A stretch of 11,816 nucleotides of DNA from Dehalococcoidales bacterium (lineage in GTDB: Bacteria > Chloroflexota > Dehalococcoidia > Dehalococcoidales > JAQTVP01): assembly GCA_028707015.1 (NCBI GenBank), contig JAQTVP010000032.1:1-11816 (forward strand), written 5' to 3'. The translations under genes and the position numbers were made by a program. Below the pieces are notes generated by a model. That model was not told the origin of the DNA and ran no database searches. It saw only the letters and a program-made list of their open reading frames with translations. This document shows positions 6,931-11,816 of the stretch, piece by piece; position 1 is the stretch's first letter, and each line of letters opens with the position of its first letter.

Positions 6931-7002
6931 ATGGGAAGTAAAGGAAGAAAAAATACGAAGAAGCCAAAGCAGGCAAAAGAAAAGAAGAAATATGAATATT
7001 AG
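6931..7002 (+). CDS. 23-aa lysine-rich micro-protein overlapping the HAS-barrel gene
   Basis: A short open frame starting MGSKGRKNTKKPKQ and ending KKKYEY, with 11 Lys/Arg among 23 residues and no hydrophobic segment. It has a well-placed ribosome-binding site (AAGGT at 6919-6923, seven bases from the ATG), and its stop (7000-7002) overlaps the ATG of the following gene at 6992 by 11 bp. That arrangement suggests either translational coupling or a regulatory leader peptide. The composition resembles short basic proteins that bind RNA, DNA or ribosomes, but no family is claimed. It could also be a chance frame in an A-rich leader. Confidence 0.5.
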   Translation: MGSKGRKNTKKPKQAKEKKKYEY

Positions 7003-7597
7003 GATGGATAACGCACAGAGATTGGGTGAGGTTATAGAAGCCAGCACTACTGATTTTACTGCTCAATGCTTCGAACTATTTCAGTCCCCACCTTTGGGAA
7101 GTTTAGTGAAGACCATTGATGAATCAGCGGAGTTATTTGGAATTGTATGTCATGCTACTACTGCTAGCCTTGAAACTGGCCGGCGTCCTATCGCTAGAGG
7201 TAAGGATGAAACTAACGATGAGGCTATTTATCAGTCAAATCCTCAACTTTTACAGTTACTACGCAGCGAATTCAGCGTCTTAGTGGTTGGGCATAAGAAG
7301 AATGAGAAATTATATTACTATTTACCTCCGAAACCAGCCCGAATACATAGTTTTGTTTACCTGTCTTCTACTGATGAGATGAAGGAATTTAGTCAATCCT
7401 TTGATTTCTTAAATGTTTTGCTTAATTCTCATCTATTAATTCCCACGGAAGAGTTGGTTGCTGCCGCACTTCGGCAAATAAGCCAGGTATTTGAGGATCC
7501 GTATTCCTTTCTGGTAACAGCTGGGAAAGAATTAGCAATTTTGCTTGGTGGTGACTTTAATCAAATAAAAACTATTATGGGGAAACTGAAACAGTGA
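6992..7597 (+). CDS. HAS-barrel accessory protein coupled to HerA
   Basis: A 201-aa protein preceding herA. Its N-terminal part (about 10-70, RLGEVIEASTTDFTAQ through FGIV) reads like a HAS-barrel, the beta-barrel domain that HerA also carries at its own N-terminus. The remainder (70-201) is mixed alpha/beta with a helical C-terminus and no catalytic motif. Similar proteins sit beside HerA and NurA in several bacterial phyla, to my recollection in cyanobacteria and Chloroflexota. A role as an adaptor that helps HerA bind NurA or DNA is therefore inferred. The stop overlaps the GTG start of herA by 4 bp (GTGA at 7594-7597), implying tight co-expression. The start could be ATG 6992, used here, or ATG 7004; neither has a strong ribosome-binding site, so coupling to the upstream micro-ORF would matter. 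Confidence 0.75.
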   Translation: MNIRMDNAQRLGEVIEASTTDFTAQCFELFQSPPLGSLVKTIDESAELFGIVCHATTASLETGRRPIARGKDETNDEAIYQSNPQLLQLLRSEFSVLVVGHKKNEKLYYYLPPKPARIHSFVYLSSTDEMKEFSQSFDFLNVLLNSHLLIPTEELVAAALRQISQVFEDPYSFLVTAGKELAILLGGDFNQIKTIMGKLKQ

Positions 7598-9219
7598 ATC
7601 AAGAAAATGAAAAACAAACACTAGGCATTGTTGTCTCCGGATCGTTGAATAAAGGGATAGATATCAGGCTGGATAGCTCAGCTTGTGTGGAAGATATGGC
7701 AGTGGGACGCTATGTGACCGTTGAAGGAAACAAGAGACGTTTTTTTGGAATGATAACTGATATCAGCTTGGGGGTAATAGATCAGAGACTTACACTAATG
7801 CCGCCGGATATCTCTGATCCTTTTATGGCTGAGGTGATAACAGGAACCGGAACTTATGGAACACTCCACGTTTTGCCCACACTTACCATTGGGGGTGATG
7901 TTACCAGTTTAATTGATGGCCCTCAACCGGTGAAGACAGTACCCAGCCATTTTTCGCTGGTCAATTTGGCCACGCAGGAGGATGTAGAGCTGGTTTTTGG
8001 TAAAGAAGATGAGAAAAGATTCTATATTGGTACTCCATTAGATATGGAGACCAGAATTTGTCTGAATTTGCCAGAACTGGTTAAGCGTTCAAACGGAATA
8101 TTTGGTAAGAGCGGTACCGGAAAAACATTCCTGACCAGAATGTTACTTATTGGCATGCTGCAGAAAAGTGCCGCGGTAAATCTGGTTTTTGATATGCATA
8201 GTGAATATGGCTGGGAGGGTGGAAGTGAGGGGGGACATAAAGTTAAGGCATTGAAACAACTATTTCCTTCAAAAGTAGCTGTATTTACCCTTGATGAAGA
8301 GAGTTCCAGACGACGGAAGGTGAGTACTGATTGTATAGTGAAGATAGGCTATGATGAGATAAGTCCTGAGGATATGGCATTACTTCATCAAACTCTGAAC
8401 CTTACTGAACCTGCCATTGAAGCCGTATACCAGCTATTCAGAAGATTTGGTAAAAAATGGCTGCAGAGTATTCTGGAAATGAAAGACTCAGATGAAACTA
8501 GCGACCTGCTAAAAGAACTGAATATACATGAGAGTACCTATCAGAATCTGCGGAGGGGTTTGGCAACGATTAGCCGATTGCCTTTCTTGGTGCCAAATTC
8601 CCCTGATAGTCCGGTGCAGCGTATCCTGGGATACCTTGATCAGGGCATAAATGTAGTGCTGGAATTCGGTAGATATACTGATATCACTGCCTATATTCTG
8701 GTAGCTAACCTGCTTACTCGGCGTATCCATAATCAATACCGGGAGAGAATGGAGAAAGCAATCGGTGAAAATATTGCTCCACCCCACCCTCTGGTGATAA
8801 CTATTGAGGAAGCACATAGATTTCTTAACCCGGGGGTGGCTTCTCAAACTATCTTTGGCACTATAGCCCGGGAGATGCGTAAATATAATGTTACCCTGCT
8901 GGTGATTGACCAGAGGCCAAGCGGTATTGATAGTGAGGTTATGTCTCAAATGGGGACTAAGATAATCTGCCTGCTGGATAATGAGCGTGATATTGATAGT
9001 GTGCTTGCCGGTGCATCGGGCAGGAATGAACTTAAATCAGTGTTATCCCGTTTGGAATCCAAACAGCAGTCTCTTATTCTGGGACATGCTGTGCCTATGC
9101 CGGTAGTAGTCCGGACTAGAGAATATGGCTCTGCTGAATCTTATAAAGGCTTTGCCTCTGCTGGAGAGGCTGATATAAAAAAACAAGCAGAAAAAGATAT
9201 AGAAGAGTTATGGTACTAG
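7594..9219 (+). CDS. herA: HerA-type hexameric DNA translocase/helicase ATPase
   Basis: A 541-aa ATPase of the HerA/FtsK family. It forms ring hexamers that pump double-stranded DNA and feed ends to NurA for 5' strand resection. Order of parts: a HAS-barrel (about 8-80), a linker, then the RecA-like motor with Walker A GKSGTGKT (171-178), a DMHSEYGW segment (200-207) typical of HerA, Walker B with catalytic acid VITIEEAHRF (401-410), and a sensor/arginine region VIDQRPSGID (437-446). The C-terminus (505-541) is the short tail expected to wrap the neighbouring subunit. All key nucleotide-binding residues are present, and the length fits HerA (about 500-600 aa). The GTG start is coupled to the stop of the HAS-barrel gene. 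The patatin gene follows after 11 bp, so the three form one operon. Confidence 0.93.
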   Translation: MNQENEKQTLGIVVSGSLNKGIDIRLDSSACVEDMAVGRYVTVEGNKRRFFGMITDISLGVIDQRLTLMPPDISDPFMAEVITGTGTYGTLHVLPTLTIGGDVTSLIDGPQPVKTVPSHFSLVNLATQEDVELVFGKEDEKRFYIGTPLDMETRICLNLPELVKRSNGIFGKSGTGKTFLTRMLLIGMLQKSAAVNLVFDMHSEYGWEGGSEGGHKVKALKQLFPSKVAVFTLDEESSRRRKVSTDCIVKIGYDEISPEDMALLHQTLNLTEPAIEAVYQLFRRFGKKWLQSILEMKDSDETSDLLKELNIHESTYQNLRRGLATISRLPFLVPNSPDSPVQRILGYLDQGINVVLEFGRYTDITAYILVANLLTRRIHNQYRERMEKAIGENIAPPHPLVITIEEAHRFLNPGVASQTIFGTIAREMRKYNVTLLVIDQRPSGIDSEVMSQMGTKIICLLDNERDIDSVLAGASGRNELKSVLSRLESKQQSLILGHAVPMPVVVRTREYGSAESYKGFASAGEADIKKQAEKDIEELWY

Positions 9220-9230
9220 AGGGATAGAAA

Positions 9231-10025
9231 GTGTCAAAGAGAAAGATTGGTTTGGCTTTAGGTAGTGGTGCGGCTCGGGGGGTGGCTCATATCGGAGTAC
9301 TTGAAGTTCTTGAAAAAGAAGGTATCCCTATTGATATGATTGCCGGTACCAGTGCCGGGGCAATAGTGGGAGCGCTTTATGCTGCAGGGAAAGATATCAC
9401 TCTCATAAGAAGTCTGGCAATGGATCTGAATACAAAGAGGTTTGAACTGCTTACAGAATTGGCTCTGCCCAGAACTGGTTTGATTCGGGGAAGAAGAATT
9501 GAAGACATGATAAAGACAATTATTGGTGATATGGAATTTGGAGATTTAAAAATACCTTTTGCTTGTGTGGCTACTGATATAATTACCGGCGAAGAAATAG
9601 TAATTAAAGAAGGGCTCGTCAGAGAAGCTCTTCGGGCTAGTGTAGCTATCCCTGTGATATTTACTGTTGCCAGGTGGAGGGAAAGATATTTGGTAGACGG
9701 TGGTTTAGTCAACCCGGTACCGGTGAACGTAGTTAAAGCAATGGGGGCAGACTTTACCATAGCGGTAAACGTGACCCCGGATATGAATATTGAAGAAACT
9801 AAGGAACCTAATATCTTCAGTATTATGATGCGAACATTACATATTATTGGTTATCAGTCTCTGAGGGCTAGCCTGAATGGGGCTGATGTGCTTATTGAAC
9901 CACAGGTAGCATCTTTCGGCTATTTTGATTTTAATAAAGTGATGGATTTTATTTTACAGGGTGAACTGGCTGCTCAAAATTCTGTTACTGAAATAGAAAG
10001 ACAATTAGCCAAAATGCATAATTAG
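9231..10025 (+). CDS. Patatin-like phospholipase (RssA/NTE family)
   Basis: A 264-aa serine lipid hydrolase with the patatin Ser-Asp dyad. The oxyanion glycine-rich loop is GLALGSGAARG (7-17), the nucleophile elbow is GTSAG (39-43, S41) and the catalytic Asp is in VDGGLVNPVPV (155-165, D156). All are intact, so phospholipase A or lysophospholipase activity is expected, probably at the cytoplasmic face of the membrane since there is no signal peptide. Length and motif spacing match the short bacterial RssA/YchK-like patatins. It starts at GTG 9231, with AGAGGGAT upstream as ribosome-binding site, only 11 bp after herA. It is therefore co-transcribed with a DNA-repair pair to which it has no obvious functional tie. 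Nothing in the downstream 65 bp is a convincing terminator. Confidence 0.93.
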   Translation: MSKRKIGLALGSGAARGVAHIGVLEVLEKEGIPIDMIAGTSAGAIVGALYAAGKDITLIRSLAMDLNTKRFELLTELALPRTGLIRGRRIEDMIKTIIGDMEFGDLKIPFACVATDIITGEEIVIKEGLVREALRASVAIPVIFTVARWRERYLVDGGLVNPVPVNVVKAMGADFTIAVNVTPDMNIEETKEPNIFSIMMRTLHIIGYQSLRASLNGADVLIEPQVASFGYFDFNKVMDFILQGELAAQNSVTEIERQLAKMHN

Positions 10026-10090
10026 AAATTATTAGAACACTAGCGAATTCTCGTTAATAGTTTAATAAAGAATTACGGACGAAAAATACG

Positions 10091-10731
10091 GTGCGTATTG
10101 TTTTAATAAGGCAAGCGGTCTTTGGTGAAAAAGTCCTTCAAGCATTGATTAAAGGGAATGAAGAGGTTGTTGGCGTTTATGTTCCTCCTGATATACTTGG
10201 AAGAAATGATTAACTTAAAGAATTAGCAGTTCACTTGAGTATACCGGGTTTTCAACCAGTTAAAATGCGGTTTCCAGATGTTTATGATGAATACATTAAG
10301 CTGCAACCAGAGCTGAATATTATGGCTTTTGTTACTAATATTGTTCCCGAAAATATCTTGAATTATCCTGAATGGTAAACAATCCAGTATCATCCTTCAC
10401 TACTTCCAAAACATTGGGACTGTAGTGCTATTAATTGGGATCAATCGGCTGCGCAGGTATACAATCTGATTCGCGGGACTAATCCGCAACCAAGAACAAT
10501 AACTTTATTTCAGGGCAACCGGTTCGAAATATTTGATTCAGAGTTATTTGCCGGTAAAAGGGCAGTTTGCAGGGCAGCATAATTAATATTAATCAGCAGG
10601 AGTTTGTGGTAATGGTGGTGGACGGATCTATTCTGGTTAAGCGGGCACAGATGACAGACTCAGCCAAGATATCCAATCTGGAATTTGTGGCAAAGACAAA
10701 ACTTAGTGGTGGAAATAAAATTGGTGAGTAG
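10091..10731 (+). pseudogene. Decayed formyltransferase (Fmt / 10-formyl-THF hydrolase-domain type)
   Basis: The frame from GTG 10091 reads VRIVLIRQAVFGEKVLQALI, like the N-terminus of methionyl-tRNA formyltransferase and of the 10-formyltetrahydrofolate hydrolase domain. It continues to the catalytic HPSLLPKH box (about 10391-10414). The gene is broken in at least four ways. In-frame TAA stops lie at 10211-10213 and 10376-10378. The sequence runs from SAINW straight into WDQSAAQVYNLIRG, which in intact homologues belongs about 100 residues later, so the segment with the catalytic Asp is missing. The reading frame then shifts: the C-terminal part (GSIININQQEFVV, SILVKRAQ) is in another frame, from about 10573 to the TAG at 10729-10731. 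HRG of the active-site box has become HWD. The comparison with homologues is from memory, but the lesions are directly visible. No functional product is expected. Confidence 0.85.
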
Positions 10732-10809
10732 AGAGTATTAGCGTGATTTTATAATTAAGAATAATTAGTTTGTTTTATCCTGTATTCTGTTCGTCTATAG
10801 TTAATAAAA

Positions 10810-10839
10810 TTGACAGTGTGGAGACTAGCGTGCTAGAAT
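10810..10839 (+). promoter_or_regulatory. fur promoter
   Basis: A perfect -35 TTGACA (10810-10815), an 18-bp spacer and a -10 TAGAAT (10834-10839) preceded by TG one base upstream (TGCTAGAAT, extended -10). The predicted transcription start is near 10846, inside the dyad described next, which gives a leader of about 28 nt before the fur ATG. Confidence 0.75.
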
Positions 10840-10841
10840 TA

Positions 10842-10864
10842 ATGCAAATAGTTATCATTAGCAA
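10842..10864 (+). promoter_or_regulatory. Candidate Fur-family operator upstream of fur
   Basis: An imperfect dyad with arms ATGCAAATA (10842-10850) and CATTAGCAA (10856-10864) around a five-base centre. The 19 bases at 10844-10862 match the classical E. coli Fur-box consensus at 13 of 19 positions by hand count. It covers the predicted transcription start, so binding would repress fur (autoregulation). The site recurs upstream of feoA. Confidence 0.65.
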
Positions 10865-10873
10865 TATATAAAA

Positions 10874-11311
10874 ATGAGTAGTAAAGCGAAGTCATTAGAG
10901 ATTAATCGTAAAGTACTAAACACCGGTGGCTTAAGAGCTACCAGTCAGCGGGCTTTGATTTTAGAAGTTATTCGTGGCGGGCATAAGGATGCTGACGAGA
11001 TTTACCGTCAGGCACGGGAGAAAAAACCGCGCCTGAGTTTATCTACAGTTTATAGAACTCTGCAGATACTTAAAAAACTTGATTTAATAGAGGAACTTCA
11101 TTTTGATGAAGCTCATCATCACTATGAAGTTAAGTCATCTTCCGAACATCAGCATTTGGTATGTTTGGGTTGTGGAAAAGTTATCGAAGTGGAGTGTCCT
11201 TTAAGCTCAAAAATGAGGCGAGACGTAGCAAGGGAAAATAATTTTAAAATTACCGGAGTAGAAATTCGTATGGAAGGATACTGTCATAAATGCCATCAGG
11301 GCAATAAATAA
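10874..11311 (+). CDS. Fur-family metalloregulator
   Basis: A 145-aa winged-helix repressor of the ferric-uptake-regulator family. The recognition helix region is LSLSTVYRTLQIL (54-66), typical of Fur and PerR. Metal ligands are visible in HHHYE (81-85) and EHQHLVC (91-97). Two CxxC pairs (C97/C100 and C137/C140) form the structural zinc site. Its position directly upstream of feoAB and the common dyad favour iron sensing, so Fur is the likeliest role. Zur, PerR or Mur cannot be excluded from sequence. The ATG at 10874 has no recognisable Shine-Dalgarno sequence: the leader is A+T-rich and contains the operator. Translation may therefore be weak. It is separated from feoA by 61 bp containing a second copy of the operator. 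Confidence 0.9.
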   Translation: MSSKAKSLEINRKVLNTGGLRATSQRALILEVIRGGHKDADEIYRQAREKKPRLSLSTVYRTLQILKKLDLIEELHFDEAHHHYEVKSSSEHQHLVCLGCGKVIEVECPLSSKMRRDVARENNFKITGVEIRMEGYCHKCHQGNK

Positions 11312-11328
11312 TATTTTTTTAATATATA

Positions 11329-11351
11329 TTGCAAATGGTAAGCATTTGTAA
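11329..11351 (+). promoter_or_regulatory. Candidate Fur-family operator upstream of feoA
   Basis: A near-perfect dyad with arms TTGCAAATG (11329-11337) and CATTTGTAA (11343-11351), one arm mismatch and a five-base centre. Aligned without gaps to the fur operator it is identical at 17 of 23 positions by hand count, with the common core TGCAAAT, GT, A, CATT, G, AA. It lies 21 bp before the feoA ATG. No clear -35/-10 pair was found in the 61-bp gap, so feoA may also be read from the fur promoter. Confidence 0.68.
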
Positions 11352-11372
11352 ATAACAGAGAGAAGATAATTT

Positions 11373-11627
11373 ATGTATAAAGAAAAGCAAAAGACCCTGT
11401 CGCAAATGCAGATTGGACAGAGTGGGGTGGTTGTTCAGATACAAGGCGGACATGGCATAGTTGACCGCCTTAATTCCCTGGGTATCAGAGTAGGCAAACG
11501 GATAACTAAGATTAGTTCTATGATTATGCGGGGACCGGTTACTATTCAGGTAGATAGATCTCAGATAGCTATTGGCTTTGGAATGGCAAGTAAAATAACG
11601 GTAGAAATAGACCAGATAATAAAATGA
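11373..11627 (+). CDS. feoA: FeoA ferrous-iron transport accessory protein
   Basis: An 84-aa cytoplasmic SH3-like protein that assists the FeoB ferrous-iron permease. The family pattern is clear: an N-terminal LSQMQIGQSGVVVQI (9-23), the central LNSLGIRVGKRI segment (33-44), and a C-terminal GPVTIQV through IAIGFGMASKITV (54-76). Length is typical (75-90 aa). Its stop overlaps the feoB ATG by 4 bp (ATGA, 11624-11627), so the pair is translationally coupled. The ribosome-binding site is a weak GAGAGAAG upstream of ATG 11373. Expression is probably controlled by the upstream dyad through the Fur-family regulator. Confidence 0.95.
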   Translation: MYKEKQKTLSQMQIGQSGVVVQIQGGHGIVDRLNSLGIRVGKRITKISSMIMRGPVTIQVDRSQIAIGFGMASKITVEIDQIIK

Positions 11628-11816
11628 ATATACTACTTATGGGTAACCCGAACGTGGGTAAAAGTGTTTTTTTCTCACGGCTGACTGGCGTTAAAGTAGT
11701 TGCCTCCAATTATCCTGGTACAACGGTTGGCTATACTCAAGGATTTTTAAAAACCGGAGATAAAACGGTTACGGTTATTGACGTTCCGGGTACCTATACT
11801 CTGGAGCCTACTAGTG
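11624..11816 (+). CDS. feoB: FeoB ferrous-iron permease, N-terminal fragment (cut by window end)
   Basis: The first 64 codons of FeoB, a GTPase-coupled inner-membrane Fe(II) transporter; the rest lies beyond the window. The visible part is the N-terminal G domain: G1 GNPNVGKS (7-14) and the G2/switch I region NYPGTTVG, the FeoB version of that loop. G3 is DVPGTY. All are intact, with no sign of frameshift. It begins at an ATG overlapping the feoA stop and reads to the window edge in frame, so it is partial, not broken. Full-length FeoB is about 600-770 aa, with the permease domain downstream. Confidence 0.95.
   Translation, partial: MNILLMGNPNVGKSVFFSRLTGVKVVASNYPGTTVGYTQGFLKTGDKTVTVIDVPGTYTLEPTS

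Noticed and set aside
8509..8949. Minus-strand open frame of 146 codons.
   Set aside because: It lies wholly inside herA, whose motor motifs are in the plus frame; the composition is that of a shadow frame.
9377..9760. Minus-strand open frame of 127 codons.
   Set aside because: It is antisense to the patatin catalytic region and has no supporting motif.
10037..10066. Hairpin-like sequence after the patatin gene (ACTAGCGA and TCGTTAATAGT) as a terminator.
   Set aside because: The stem needs a bulge and a G-T pair and is not followed by a proper T-run.
10091..10731. A translated protein with stop-codon readthrough or recoding at the TAA codons.
   Set aside because: There are several independent lesions (stops, missing catalytic segment, frameshift, altered active-site residues), which fit decay and not recoding.
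11301..11332. Repeat GCAATAAATA with TATATATTGC between fur and feoA as a terminator.
   Set aside because: It is A+T-rich with a mismatch and a long spacer, overlaps the operator, and the T-run lies in the loop; chance is likely.

Overview
The window (about 40% G+C by eye) looks like a chromosomal segment of an anaerobic bacterium. A Chloroflexota/Dehalococcoidia-like organism is my best guess. The clues are a two-gene minimal SUF (SMS-type) Fe-S assembly locus, a bacterial NurA/HerA locus that includes a HAS-barrel accessory protein, Fur with FeoAB, and a flavodoxin. The taxonomic placement is an inference from gene content, not from a marker gene.

Layout. A plus-strand CDF metal exporter (66-983) converges on a minus-strand pair, an HDAC-family deacetylase (980-2014) and a LysE/RhtB-type exporter (start revised to 2715). 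The intergenic region 2716-2875 is divergent: it holds an extended -10 promoter for the exporter and a good sigma-70-like promoter, overlapped by a perfect dyad, for sufC/smsC (2876-3595) and sufB/smsB (3592-4545). Next comes a long co-directional run: nurA (4710-5909), flavodoxin (5944-6357), a four-helix membrane protein (6463-6855), a 23-codon basic micro-ORF (6931-7002), a HAS-barrel protein (6992-7597), herA (7594-9219) and a patatin-like lipase (9231-10025). A decayed formyltransferase pseudogene (10091-10731) separates this from the iron-uptake block fur, feoA, feoB. feoB is cut by the window end.

How the genes fit together. Two themes dominate. The first is iron and Fe-S handling: metal efflux by the CDF protein, Fe-S assembly by the SMS pair, flavodoxin as a possible ferredoxin substitute, Fur, and ferrous uptake by FeoAB. 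A shared 23-bp dyad lies upstream of both fur and feoA. The second is DNA end processing: NurA nuclease and HerA translocase, with a second HAS-barrel protein translationally coupled to HerA.

The most noteworthy items are the shared fur/feoA operator, the pseudogene whose internal deletion appears to have joined two copies of the peptide INW, the 13-bp perfect hairpin inside the nurA 3' end, the tiny basic ORF overlapping the HAS-barrel gene, the Cys clusters on NurA, the CDF protein and SufC, and the altered metal site of the CDF protein. No tRNA, rRNA, CRISPR array or insertion sequence was seen.
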